Translations under genes and position numbers: made by a program | Shown: piece after piece, positions 1-11,459 of the stretch | How the letters are laid out: every line of letters begins with the position of its first letter | Numbering within the stretch: the first letter of the stretch is position 1 | Notes under the pieces: model-generated | Seen by the model: only the letters and a program-made list of their open reading frames with translations | The model's database searches: none | Told to the model about the DNA's origin: nothing | NCBI GenBank assembly: GCA_026874595.1 | Contig: CM049322.1 | Coordinates: forward strand, 60,266,886 to 60,330,885 | Direction of reading: 5' to 3' | Length of the DNA: 64,000 bases | Source of the DNA: Sipunculus nudus | Taxonomy: Eukaryota > Annelida > Sipuncula > Golfingiida > Sipunculidae

Positions 1-153
1 ACACAATCTCAGCCTGTTGGTTAATCTGTTTGATGCTTCAGTTGAATGGTTATATACTACCATTCAGATGATAAAATTTCCTTTTTGCGAAAATTTCCTT
101 TTTGCGAATCTCTTCCCATTCAGCTGAGCGTCATGACCCATGGGTCACTTGTT
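1..153 (+). repeat. 3' end of a type A interspersed element
   Basis: The segment ends in CAGCTGAGC, then the 12-bp palindrome GACCCATGGGTC (135-146) and CACTTGTT. The preceding 120 bp recurs almost unchanged at 32641-32785, so this is the terminal part of an interspersed element cut by the window edge. Confidence 0.8.
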
Positions 154-1138
154 TCATATGGTGCCGTATTTACCGTGTAAAATGTTCACGAGTCCAGTGA
201 ATGCGGACGCTGTCAGCTGGCTTGCACACTGACATACACGGAGACTCGCACATGGCACTTCAATTAAAAGACAACCAGTAGGGAGTTTTAATTATAAATA
301 TGAAGCGGCCTTTCCTCAGGTGCTGCCAAATTCACTGTTTGTCAAGCTTGTATTATTGGACTACGTCAAGAAATGAATGTATTATAAGGGTCAGCAAAGT
401 TCAAGAAAGGGACCGAGTTTCCGCGGGATATAAATATGACGAATTTCCTCACAATTTTATAAAGAAACCCCGGATTTGGTGCGTATATCCTCTTGGGAAT
501 TGATCTATTAAATAGTAATCAAATGGAACCTCTGGTTTCTACAAGGTAGCATTGAACTTGCACACAGTTAAATGTCGTAAAATAACGAATATCACGAAAG
601 TCCTACTGGGTCATTACCTAATTAAGTTTTTCCTCACTGGTACAGCGGAATAAATTCGAACCTGACCGATGTCGTTTACGCAAACGTGATATATATTGTG
701 GGAAAATTTGGTGACCGTGACTTGGGTGTGGACAGGCCAGGAAAATGTAATTTTTGATAGTTTAAGGTTAACACGGAATAATAAATGAGGAAGCCTGGTT
801 AAGTAGAGCATCATGGAAGCCTTGGTTTCTTGCTCTGTCACTTGTCTGCCTTAAGCCACTTGTGGATGTGGACGCTCATATGCAGTGGGTGTTTGGGGTG
901 ATCTCCCTAAAATTATGCAGAATACTGACGTTTCTTTTAAATAAATTTATCTTTTTTAAAGAGGAAGGTGTCAATGCCCTGTAATGCACATTCTCTTGAC
1001 ATGTTAATTCTTAGTTGGTGCCATCTCCTTGATAATAATTTATTACCCAAATTTGGGTCCTAAAATTGACCCTTTGATGTCTCTTATGATATTAATTTGA
1101 ATTGTTGTATAATACTCATTCCTTGATATGATAAATTA
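154..1138. other. No gene or repeat recognised
   Basis: About 985 bp with no exon-like coding segment that I can support. Short open frames exist on both strands but show no domain, no splice-bounded continuation and no similarity to the neighbouring repeats. It could be intron or upstream flank of the adhesion gene. Confidence 0.5.
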
Positions 1139-2302
1139 ATTGTATCGCCAGACATAGTCTGGAGATACTATGGTTTAGGCACGGTTGCGCCGCCGCCGCA
1201 GAGATTACTTTTTGACACAATAACTCAAAAAATATTTCAAGGATCTTTTTCAAACTTAACACATTTATAGATATAGGTGAGAGGACGAAGCTTATTCAAA
1301 ATGGGGTCATGACCTCAACTAGGAGAGTGACCTTGACCTTGAATAGATCCATTTTTGGGGAAAATCACACAAATTCTTAAATATCTCAAGAAATCTTTCA
1401 TGGATTTATCCAAAAATCAAGTTGGACAAAGATCTTGGATAGTGATGTCATGTACCGGAAACTGGTGGTGCCACCTAGTATCCTTTTCTTGTTTTTGTGC
1501 CGGTTAATACCCCTATCATTGCCACTTGACAGTAGTTTTAGCATCACAAGTCAAAAACTGATTGACAAATTTCTTTAATATTATGCATGTACATAGGTAT
1601 GGGTTATGGGATGATGTATATTAAAATTGGGGTCATGACCTTTCCTTTGAGAGTGGCTTTGACCTTGAATATTACCATATATGGTGAAAATCACATAAAA
1701 TCATGAATATCTTAAAAAGGGATGCATGGATTGGTCCAAAAATCAAGTTGACGGAAGATCTTGGATAGTTTTGTCTTTTGCAGAAGATGGCGCCACCTGT
1801 TGTCCTTTTTTTGTTTTTTGCACCTTTGAATACCCCATCATTGCCACTTGACAGTATATACTGTGAGCATTATAAGTCAAACAGTAATGGATAGATTTCT
1901 TTCATGTTATGCATGTATATAGATATGGTTTATGGAATGAGGTATATTTAATTTTAAATTTAAATTTAAAATTTAATTTAATTTAAATTATTTTTTTTTT
2001 AAATTTAATTTTTTTTTCAAATGTTGGATATTTTGGAATGCAGTTTATTGATTTGGGGTCATGACCATGACTATGAGAGTGACTCTATATTATTCTCAAA
2101 CAAGTTACTCCAAACATACATATACAACTCAATACATCATTAAATATATACTTCTATTTATACATAACCTTTTACATAACAATTGCCTTCACTTATATTC
2201 CTATATTTTGTACAAATGTTTCTCACATTCATTGCTAAAATACAAATACATCACATTATATCAACAAAATACCACAAAACCTCATTTGTCTGGCGATACT
2301 AT
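1139..2302 (+). repeat. Type F element with inverted ends
   Basis: The left end carries TATCGCCAGACA (1143-1154) followed at once by its own imperfect inverted copy (AGTCTGGAGATA), a hairpin. The right end carries TGTCTGGCGATA (2287-2298), the exact inverse of the first arm. In between are two or three diverged modules of the form GGGGTCATGACC, GAGAGTGACCTTGACC and a GGTGGTGCCACC-like palindrome near 1465. An AT-only stretch lies at 1945-2020. No coding capacity is seen, so it is non-autonomous. A second copy of the left half is at 21225-21765. Confidence 0.7.
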
Positions 2303-2645
2303 GGCACCAGCGGTGCCAAGAAATGTCTAGTTCTGTTTTGGTCTGCTCCATACCTTTCTATATAACTTTCCTGTCGTCACTTGTAGCATCATAAAAAAAT
2401 ATACCACTGACCATTTGAAGAATAAAAAATTATAAAAACCCATTTAATCATCAGTGTTAAAGTGATCATTATGCTCATAAAGTGATCCTCAGTAGCTGGC
2501 AGCTCCAACTTAAGATGCTGAAAAATAATTTGAACCAAAATTTGAGGCTCAACATTGGGGGGGGTCGTCTTATACACGCATAAATACGGTAGGTATGGTG
2601 CTCTGTGCGTAGTCTGTCTCGCGGTTTGATTCAGGGCTGTCCTCA
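2303..2645. other. No gene recognised
   Basis: A 340-bp spacer between repeat fragments, including a run of G near 2557. No coding segment or conserved repeat module was recognised. Confidence 0.45.
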
Positions 2646-2648
2646 AAA

Positions 2649-2890
2649 ATGTCCTACTATACTGAAAATTGGGTCACTAGGACTTCTTTGCTTGAGATAT
2701 TGAGGAAAAACCTCAATTTTCCATTAAAAAACCCATTGATATCATATACTTCAAGACTCTCTAATATCAAAACCACTGATCTGTTTTTGATCATATTTAA
2801 TATACATATACCTCTATACATTTCCTTTGAACATAGAAATTAGGTCAGTATTGCATATGAGAATTGTTGAAGCTAGAGACTTTTTTTTCT
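2649..2890 (+). repeat. Internal fragment of a type A element
   Basis: Matches the internal type A module (CCTACTATACTGAAAATTGG, CTAATATCAAAACCACTGAT and flanks) found also at 11735-11960, 13800-14030, 16423-16640, 24300-24510 and 39385-39600. It contains the 60-codon open frame typical of that module, but neither element end is present. Confidence 0.7.
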
Positions 2891-2962
2891 GGGAAATAAC
2901 TTTATTTAATCAAGAATCAGTTGTATACCCCAAAAAAATTAGATCTGAATTTTGCAATTATT

Positions 2963-3345
2963 TTTAGCTCAGCTGACTGTAAGTCATCTGGGGTATAGGA
3001 ATGGCGCTTCGTCCATCCATCTGGTTGTCCAGTCATCTGGCTGTCCATTAGCAGGGCACAAATCATAACTGCTGGTCCTAGAAAATCCTTAGTGGACATC
3101 CAAGGAGGTCAATAAAAAATCTCCTTTGAAACCTGAAAAAAGGTCACTTTGACATATATCCTCCGAGCTATGGGACTTGAAAGTACCCCCCAGATTAATA
3201 AAAAATATAATACACAACCTCCAATATCTTTATAATTAATGCATGGATTGTCATGAATCTTTCCTTGAATATTGACCATGACTAGTTTTGTCAGTTCCGA
3301 AAAGTGGTGGCGCCACCTGTATTTTTTTGTTATTTTAACTAATAT
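2963..3345 (+). repeat. Type A 5' end and first module
   Basis: Begins TTTTTAGCTCAGCTGACTGT with the AGCTCA..TGACT/AGTCA..TG hairpin at about 2966-2995. It runs through the module with GGGCACAAATC, CTCCTTTGAAACCTG and CCATGACTAGT, and finishes with the perfect palindrome GGTGGCGCCACC at 3306-3317. Confidence 0.75.
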
Positions 3346-3367
3346 TTTTCTATTTTTTTACTTATAA

Positions 3368-4516
3368 TTTAATGACAACAATCATATCAGTTTCTCAGCT
3401 GTGTTTACATCTAGTGTCCCAAAACCTTGTGTATTTATTGATCACAAGTGGATACCCTATAGTAATCACCTATCTGTCTGTCTGTCTGTCTAGCTGTCCA
3501 TCCGTTCATCCACACAAATTTGTTTCCAGATGATAACTTCAAGTTGTATTGATACATGGATTTCAAACTTGACTTACAAATGGCCCACCACTAAAGGGAG
3601 AACCTGTATAATTTTTTGGTCATGAGGTCGAAGGTCAGGGTCACTTATTTAAAAAGATTATGGCTGCATATTAAGCCAAACATTTCATCCCAAACTTTCC
3701 ATCTTGCAAATTTAGCTGACTTGCCAGTATGAGAAGAGCATGAATGAATTTGGGGTCACAAGGTCAAAGGTCAAGGTCACATAGGCCATTTGTTTACAAA
3801 TTAGTTTCCAGATGATAACTCCAGTTTAGTTTGAACTATAGTTTTCATTCTGTACTTATATATGGCTAACCACTTAAGTAAGAACCCTTTCGATTTTGAG
3901 GTCCAAAGGTCAAAGGCCAAGGTCACAGGACCAATTTCAAGCAAAACTTTTCATCTCAACCCTTCCATCTTCAAGATATTACTCACCTGCTAATAGGGGA
4001 AGATTCTTTTAGATTTGGGTCATAGGGTCAAAAGGTCAAGGTCACAGCACCCATCCATTAACAAATTAGTTTATGGATGATAATTCTGCTTTGGCTAGAC
4101 AGATTGGCTTCAAACTTGATTTATTAATGACCCATCACTTAAGTAAGAAACATTTTGATTTTCAGGGTCCAGAGGTCAAAGGTGAAGGTCACAGGAGCCA
4201 CATCTTTAAAATGATTGTGGATGCACTGTAAATCAAACTTTTCATCCCAAACTTTCCATCATTTACAAATGGCATACTTGCCCAAAGTGAGGAAATCTGT
4301 AGATTTTGAGGTTACCTTGCCAGAGTTCAAGGTCACTTTTTAAAAGATTGTTACAATAAAATGAATGCTGCAGGTTCAAGGATAATAAGTTCTAAGAAAT
4401 TTTGGTCATAAGATCACAGGAATGTCATTCTTAAAAATTTCTTTAAAAATATCCGTATACTCATTAACTTATAAACAAATTCAGCTGAGCATCGAGACCC
4501 ATGGGTCCCTAGTTAA
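3368..4516 (+). repeat. Type E element (AGGTCA-module repeat)
   Basis: A 1.15-kb element paired with 46420-47964. It starts near ATGACAACAATCAT, has a CTGT microsatellite near 3476-3492, then four or five diverged modules of about 140-180 bp, each with an AGGTCAAAGGTCAAGGTCAC-like core. It ends in CAGCTGAGC, GACCCATGGGTC and CCTAGTT at 4483-4515, an ending shared with type A. No coding capacity is seen. Confidence 0.75.
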
Positions 4517-4660
4517 CACATGGAACTGAAACGTTCTTCCTTATCCTGAATTTCTCAGTGGAAGGTGTTCATAGGGGAACTTTGGGTCCTTGGGCCCTTG
4601 TTAACTGATTATTCCTTTACAGCCTGAACCAGACTTTATACATGATAATTTTATTTGCAG

Positions 4661-4876
4661 ATGTTGGAAACTTACTGTGGTACCAGAACCGTAGGGGGGC
4701 TAGGGTCATTTCTATGGGGGATAACAGTTTTTTCAAAGAAGACTTCACTGTCACCAACTCTCAACAATCATCCACTCTAACCATCCTCAGGGCAACTTTA
4801 AAGAGTGAGGGAATCTACAAGTGTGAATTAGCTGGAGCAAAGAGTCCCATCAAAGAATTCAACTTTCTCATTGTGT
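4661..4876 (+). CDS. Ig-domain exon (C-terminal half of an Ig domain)
   Basis: An acceptor (TTATTTGCAG) ends at 4660 and a consensus donor GTAAGT starts at 4877. The exon is 216 bp, phase 1 at both ends, so it could be skipped without a frameshift. The translation carries the C-strand tryptophan (LLWYQNRRG), the E-strand SSTLTI and the F-strand motif GIYKCE with the second canonical cysteine, then a G-strand ending FNFLIV. The first cysteine must lie in an upstream exon that I could not find in 1-4660. The SSTLTI..GIYKC pattern resembles the first Ig domain of NCAM-type proteins. The in-frame ATG at 4642 lies in the intron and is not a real start. The exon is directly preceded by a type E repeat. 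Confidence 0.88.
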
Positions 4877-4904
4877 GTAAGTAACAAGGTCTCTTATCCA
4901 TAAT

Positions 4905-5322
4905 TGTATTCACCAAAATCAAGTTTTGCAGATACTATGTTTTTGACCCGGTTCTGTCATGTCTGCTGCTACCGTTACTTTTATTTCAGGAGAGCTCCTC
5001 TGAGACCACTGGACAGATTTTTGACCCCATTATTGGGTCACATGTGAACTGGTGCCTAACCCTTTTGTGTCGACCTCTGACCTTTCCATTCAGCAGTGCG
5101 TCCATCTGTGCATCTGTTTTCACAAATTGACCCACATATCTTCAGACTCCTTTGATTAATCAGGATGAAATTTCGCACAAGTGTAGCTCTTGGATAGCTT
5201 TATATTATACAAAAAACTGGTGGTGCCACCTGCAACCATTTTGCACAGCATCCATCTGTTTGTCTGTCATGGAATAAAATCACTTGTATCTCGGCAGTGG
5301 TAAATTTGACTTATTTGCCTAA
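4905..5322 (+). repeat. Type B element fragment (5' part)
   Basis: Starts with a decayed CACCAAAATCAAGTTTTGCAG hairpin. It continues with the type B text seen at 31433 and 33432: GGGTCACATGTGAACTGGTG, a CTCTGACCTTTCC stretch, a GGTGGTGCCACC palindrome near 5220, and TGCACAGC..CCATCTGTTTGTC. It breaks off near 5322 into a type F start (GTCGGGATACTATGG). Confidence 0.65.
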
Positions 5323-6530
5323 AATAGTCGGGATACTATGGTTTCATGACAGTCACACCGCCGCCGCCGCCGCCGCAGGAAAACACACACAGGTTCTAGG
5401 GTCATGAGGTCAAAGGTCAAGGTCACTGGACTCGCATCTTAAAAATACTGTGGATGCATTTTAAGCCGAACTTTCATCCCAGGTCTTCCATCTTGAATAT
5501 ATAGCTGACTTGCCAATAGTGGATGATCCATATCAATTTTTGGGTCACAAGGTCAAAGGTCACATCTTTAAAAAGATTGTGGATGCATTTTCACCCAAAC
5601 ATTTCATCTCAGACCTTTCATCTTGCACATATAGTTCATCTGCCAATAGAGGAAGACCCTTATCAATTTTGAGGTCACAAGGTCAAAGGTGAAGGTCACA
5701 GGAGCCATCTGTCCAAAATTGGTTTCTGGATGACAATTCCTGCTTTTATTGATGAATAGATTTCAAGCTTGACTTGTATATGACCCATTGGAAAAGCAAA
5801 ACCAGAATTGATTTTGGGGTACTGAGGTCAAAGGTCAAGGTCACAGGACACATCTTTAAAAAGACTGTGGATGTATTGCAGCCAAACAATTCATCTCAGA
5901 TCTTTCATCTTGCACATATAGTTCACCTGCCAAGAGTGGATGACCCATATCAATTTTTAGGTCACAAGGTCAAAGGTGAAGGTCACAGGAGCCATCTGTC
6001 CTAAAATTAGTTTCTGGATGATAATTCCTGCTTTTATTGGTGTATGTATTTCAGACTTGACTTGTATATGACCCATTTGAAAAGCAAGACCCGTATTGAT
6101 TTTGGGGTCATGAGGTCAAAGGTCAAGGTCACAGGACACATCTTTAAAAAGATTGTGGATGTATTTCAGCCAAACAATTCATCTCAGATCTTTCATCTTG
6201 CACATACAGTTCCCCTGCCAATAGAGGAAGACGCCTGTTAATTGTGAGGTCACAAGGTCAAAGGTGAATGTCACAGGAGCCATCTGTCAAAAAATTAGTT
6301 CCCAAGATGGTAATTCAGGCTTGGATTAATATATGGATTTTACACCTTACTTATATATGGCCCATCAATCAATCTAGACCTCTATTGATTTATATATAAA
6401 AATGGATGATCAATATCAATTTTGGGGTCTCAAGGTCAAAGGTCAAGGCCACAGGAGCCATCTGTCAAAAAATTTGTTTCTGGATGATAATTCCTGTCTT
6501 TATTGATGTATAGATTTCAAACTTTACCCA
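5323..6530 (+). repeat. Type F start joined to type E AGGTCA modules
   Basis: Opens with a type F-like start and a CCG run (5357-5374). Seven or eight modules of roughly 140 bp follow, with AGGTCAAAGGTCA or close variants near 5408, 5550, 5670, 5826, 5970, 6113, 6252 and 6430. Module-to-module similarity is high, so this looks like tandem expansion inside the element. Confidence 0.7.
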
Positions 6531-7428
6531 TTTTTATCTTTATTTGTGAGACCCTCAAAGATGTGGTCGTCTGTAAACAGGGCACAAATCATAACTATTT
6601 GACCTGGAATCTTCTTTCTTGAAATCCTGGGATGTCCATAAAAAACTCCAGGGAAACCTGAAATTAGGTCCCTGTTACCCATATCCTCCAAGCTATGGGG
6701 TTTAGAAGTTCCTCCCAGAATAACTAAAAATTTGATACAAAAGCTCCAGTATCTGAACAATTATTGCGTTGATCACCCTGATTCTTTGCATGCATATTCA
6801 TCATGGAGTACATGTTTCATCAGTTCTTGCGGACTGGTGGCAACACCTAAATTGTAAAAATTTTAACACATTTTTTTTCTCTTTTTATGAGACCTTCAAG
6901 GATGCGGTCCACCCTTAACAGGGCTCAAATTGTAACCATTGGTCCTAGAATCTTTAAACTTGAGATCCAGGGAGATCTGTGAACAGTCTCCTTGGAAACA
7001 TGAATTAAGGTCTCTGTTACCCATATTTTCTGAGCCATTGGGCTTATAAGCACTCCTCAGTATAATTGAAAATTTGATACCAAAGTAGGGCACAAACAAT
7101 AACCTTTGGGCCGAGAATCTTCTTACTTGACATCCTGAGAGTTCCTCAAAAGGTCTCCCCAGAAACCTAAAATTGGGTCACAGGGAACTATATTCTCAGA
7201 GTTTTAGGGTATGTTTGAGCACCCCAGAAACAATGCAAAATACACACACATTGCCAGATTCCTCATGAAAGGCTGATTGGATTGTCATCAGATTTGTTGT
7301 GCTTATGGGTCTTGATGAAATTAAGCTAAAATGCTTGAAAAATGATGCCACCTATCTTAATCAATCTATGCAAGGGCATATTATCAACATGTCAGTGGGC
7401 TGATCGTCATGACCCATGGGTCACTTGT
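6531..7428 (+). repeat. Type A modules and 3' end
   Basis: Modules with GAGACCCTCAAAGATG, GGGCACAAATC, AGGTCCCTGTTACCCATAT and similar text, repeated every 330-360 bp. The segment closes with GATCGTCATGACCCATGGGTCACTTG at 7401-7428. Bases 7085-7370 are nearly identical to 9550-9830 on the other side of the next exon. Confidence 0.7.
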
Positions 7429-7671
7429 TCAGTTGTCATAATTGTAGGGTGTACTGTTATCTGATATAACAGCATTTGAATGCATTGGTATGTATATGAG
7501 AGTTCATTGATGTGGGTTACATTAGCCCCCTTATGTATCAGCTCATAATTAAATATAATCACTGAAATGAGTCTCTAAAATATTATGAATATGTCATGAA
7601 ACTTTGAAAATTAAGTGGAACTATTTGATCTCTATTATTTATATCTAACTTTTATATTTTGAATTTTGCAG

Positions 7672-7793
7672 CAAAACCAGAAGTTACAGTTCTGCCACTT
7701 AATACAAGCCTGGAGGTCAGGGTCGGAGAGCCTTTGACTTTGGTCTGTCAAGCAACTGGGAAGCCAAAGCCGACAGTAAAATGGATCAGAGAA
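7672..7793 (+). CDS. Ig I-set exon, N-terminal half
   Basis: The acceptor GAATTTTGCAG ends at 7671 and the chosen donor GTATGG starts at 7794. The exon is 122 bp, phase 1 in and phase 0 out. Joined to the previous exon it reads LIV-S-KPEVTVLP, a natural inter-Ig linker. It continues with an A'/B region (EVRVGEPLTLVCQATG, first cysteine) and the C strand KPKPTVKWIRE with the core tryptophan. The second half of the domain is the exon at 19107. A second in-frame donor (TGG|GTAACA) six bases downstream would add V-W. I prefer the first because WIREGSRN reads better as an I-set loop, but both keep the frame. The exon lies between two near-identical 280-bp repeats. Confidence 0.85.
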
Positions 7794-7799
7794 GTATGG

Positions 7800-8470
7800 G
7801 TAACACATTTCACATTTCAAATACAGTGAAACCTGTGTTATGAGACCACCCATGAGAAAGACCAAAAGTAATCTTAATTCACAGGGCAGTTATAACCAAT
7901 GTAATGCTTTCAGTTCACCCACTGGTGATCTTAATAGCTAGATGGGCTGTCTTATAAGACAGATGCATGGTCTTTCAAACAGGTTCCACTGTATATATGC
8001 ATATAAAATAGTTTTTAAAAATGTCAAGGTATTTCAGTTTATGTAGTTCAGACTGTCCAATAAAAAAAAAGACCAAAACCGATGTCACAGAATCCAAGAC
8101 AAAAACTACTACTACTAATATTAGTAATAATAGATAGTATTTATATAGTGGCAATTCTCCAATAGTCAGACTCGCAACTCAATTCACACACACAACACAC
8201 ACACATACACAAAACACATAAACCAAACACACACACACATACACCACAACACCCACACAACACACATACACCACACAACATGCTCAAATACACGTGCCAC
8301 ACTAACAATTTTTGGAAACCTTTGTCCTGTGCCTCTGACCTCAGATTAAACACAATATATATTAATGACCAAAAGCTTGCCGAAAGAGATACATTTATAA
8401 GTGTAGTAGAAAGTGTATCGAATGACTTTTGGGGCTAAAAAAAAAATTGAACATACATTTACCAACTTTT
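7800..8470. other. Intron sequence with CA-rich microsatellite
   Basis: No exon is seen. Bases about 8185-8285 form an impure CA-rich microsatellite (CACACA, AACACACA, CATACAC variants). The rest is AT-rich and unassigned. Confidence 0.6.
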
Positions 8471-9840
8471 TTTTAGCTCAGCTGACTGTAAGTCATCTGA
8501 GCTATAGCGATCACTCTTTGTCCGTCATCAGTCTGGCCGTCTGTCTGTTAACAAGGCACAAATCGTAACCACTGGACCTGAAATCTTCTTACTTTACATC
8601 CAGAGAGGCCCTTGAAAAATCTCCTTGGAAACCTGGAATAAGGTCTCTGTTACCCATATTCTTTAAGCTATGGGGCTCCAAAGTACCCCCCAGAATAATG
8701 AAAAATTTGATACAAAAGCTCAAGTATCTGAACAACTAATATATTGATCACCATGATTTTTTTGCATGGATATTAATCATGGAGTGTTTTATCAGTTTCT
8801 GCAGACTGGTGGCACCACCTGTACTTTAATTTTTAATTTATTTAACAATTTTTTTTCTCTTTTTTGAGACCTTAAAAGATTCTGTCATCTGTTAACAGGG
8901 CACAAATGGTAAACGCTGGACCTGGAATCTTCTAACCTTACATCCAGTTAGGTTCATGAAAAGTCTCCTGGAAAAACATGGAATTCGGTCTCTGTTACCC
9001 ATATTCTTCCAGCTATGGGGCTACGTAGTACCCCCAGAATAATGAAAAATATGATACAAAAGCTCAAGTATCTGAACAACTAATGCACTGATCACCATGA
9101 TTCTTTGCATGAATATTCATCATGGAGTTTTCCATCAGTTTTTTGCTGACTGGTGGTGCCAGCTGTATTTTTTTATATTTTTTTCTGTTTTTGAGACTTT
9201 AAAAGATGTGGTCATCTGTAAACAAGGCTCTATTCGTAAAGACTAGACAAAGAATCTTCTCACTTTATATCTAGAGAGGTACATGAAAAGTCTCCATGGA
9301 ATTAGGTCTCTGTTACCCATATTCTCTGAGCTATTGGGCTTATAAGCACCCCCATCATAATTAAAAATTTAATATAAAAGCAGGGCACCAATCATAAACA
9401 TTGGACCTGGAATCTTCTAACCTAAAATCCAGGGAGTTCTATGAAAATCTCCTTGGAAACTTGCATTTAGGTCTCTGTTACCCATATTTTCTGAGCTATG
9501 GGGCTTATAAATAAAAGCACCCCTCAGAATAATTGAAAATTTGATACCAAAGTAGGGCACAAACCATAACCTTTGGGCAAAGAATCTTCTTACTTGACAT
9601 CCTGAGAGTTCCTCAAAAGGTCTCCCCAGAAACCTAAAATTGGGTCACAGGGAACTATATTCTCAGAGTTTTAGGGTATGTTTGAGCACCCCAGAAACAA
9701 TGCAAAATACACACACATTGCCAGATTCCTCATGAAAGGTTGATTGGATTGTCATCAGATTTGTTGTGCTTATGGGTCTTGATGAAATTAAGCTAATATG
9801 CTTGAAAAATGATGCCACCTACATTACCTTAATTAGTTGT
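8471..9840 (+). repeat. Type A element with tandem internal modules
   Basis: Starts at the TTTAGCTCAGCTGACTGTAA hairpin (8472-8510). Four modules of about 330 bp follow, each with an aac.actggacctggaatctt-like start, GTCTCTGTTACCCATAT and TTTGATACAAAAGCTC. The last 280 bp duplicates 7085-7370. No 3' palindrome is present. Confidence 0.72.
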
Positions 9841-10345
9841 CTGTGCAAGGACTGCGTGCAACAGTAAACATAGTATCCACAAAACTCTGTTTCGGCAGAT
9901 ACAATTATATCAGTTATTGGTCTGTTTCTTTCATAATTTATTAAATCACTGTTTTTTGTAATTGATCACTGACGATTATGGATGCAATTCTAAAAGTCAT
10001 AGTTTCCTGATAAAATATATTAATTCTGTCAGAGACATATGAGCCATGATGCACAAAACAGCAAAGAGGATTAAAACTTGACCTCGTGCTATGAAAAATG
10101 CTGTGCTGCCACTTTGGATTTAACGGAAAAAGTATAAAATCTCACAAGATAAAAAAAAGATTAAAATTGTCCGAAAAAAGGAAGAATATGTTAAACTCAA
10201 TGGAAAATAGTGCATTTTTTTTAAACAATTTTACAGCATCCGATACTTCTGAACGTGCTTCAGCTATGAAAGTATGCTACATTTTAACAAGGCAAGATTC
10301 ATGACAATCCATGCATTAATTATCAAGATATTGGAGGTTTTGTAT
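9841..10345. other. Intron sequence, no gene recognised
   Basis: About 500 bp of AT-rich sequence. An open frame of 68 codons at 10098-10304 has no recognisable domain or splice context. Confidence 0.45.
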
Positions 10346-10348
10346 CAA

Positions 10349-11459
10349 ATTTTTAGCTCAGCTGACTATAAGTCATCTGAGCTATAGTCGTGGTCCATTG
10401 TCCGTCGTCCGTCCGTCTGTCCGTCCGTCCGTCTGTCCGTCCGTCCATCCGTAGATGTGGCACGTTTTGAAACCGTAAGACCTAGGAATCCAAAATTCAG
10501 CATAATGTTAGATGTCCCCAAGATCTCCTACCAAGCCGAAAACTGGGTCTTTGCGACTTCATTCCTTTGAGAAATTAAGGAAAAACCTCAATTTTTTATT
10601 AAAAACCTATTTTCGCACTTCAGGACTGCCTAATATCAAAACCACTCATCTGTTTTTCCCTCATATTTCCTATAAATAATCCTTTATATAATTCCTATGT
10701 ACATGCCAGAAATTAGGTCTGTATTATATAATTTAAAAAAGTTATGGGCCCAAACATAATGCATTTTGTAAATAATCAGGAAAGAAATTTTATCACTTAA
10801 CACAAAACTTGTTAAAGCTAAGCACTTTTTTTCCAGTAATATTACTTTTATTAATCAAAATTAAATTGTATACCCAAAATTAGATCAAAATCTTTTAAAT
10901 TTTTAGCTCAGCTGACTATAAGTCATCTGAGCTATAGTCGTGGTCCATTGTCCGTCGTCCGTCCGTCTGTCTGTCCGTCCGTCCGTCCGTCCGTAGATGT
11001 GGCACGTTTTGAAACCGTAAGACCTAGGAATCCAAAATTCGGCATAATGTTAGATGTCCCCAAGATCTCCTACCAAGCCAAAAACTGGGTCTTTGCAACT
11101 TCGTTCCTTTGAGAAATTAAGGAAAAACCTCAATTTTTTACTAAAAACCTATTTTCACACTTCAGGACTGCCTAATATCAAAACCACTCATCTGTTTTTC
11201 CTCATATTTACCATAAATATTCCTCTATATAGTTCCTATGTACATGCCAGAAATTATGTCTGTATTATTTAATTTAAAAAAGTTATGGGCCCAAACATAA
11301 TGCATTTTGTTAAAAATCAGGAAAGATATTTGATCACTTTACACAAAAAATGTTAAAGCTATCGACCTTTTTTCCAGTAATATAACTTTAATTAATCAAA
11401 ATTAAATTGTATACCCAAAATTAGATGAAAATCTTTTAAATTTTTTAAAATATTAATAA
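10349..11459 (+). repeat. Two tandem type A 5' segments (about 551 bp each)
   Basis: The hairpin start TTTTTAGCTCAGCTGACTAT occurs at about 10349 and again at about 10900. The two following segments (CGTCCGTC runs, GATGTGGCACGTTTTGAAAC, CCCAAGATCTCCTACC, CTAATATCAAAACCACTCAT) are more than 90 percent alike by eye. The first copy ends where the second begins, so this is a head-to-tail duplication of the element's left end. Confidence 0.78.

Noticed and set aside
614-841. 75-codon minus-strand frame, and 300-503 on the + strand
   Set aside because: No recognisable motif, no signal peptide and no compatible splice sites. Kept as unassigned sequence.
4642-4660. ATG at 4642 as a start codon
   Set aside because: It lies in the intron before a good acceptor. 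The Ig domain begins mid-fold and needs an upstream exon for its first cysteine.
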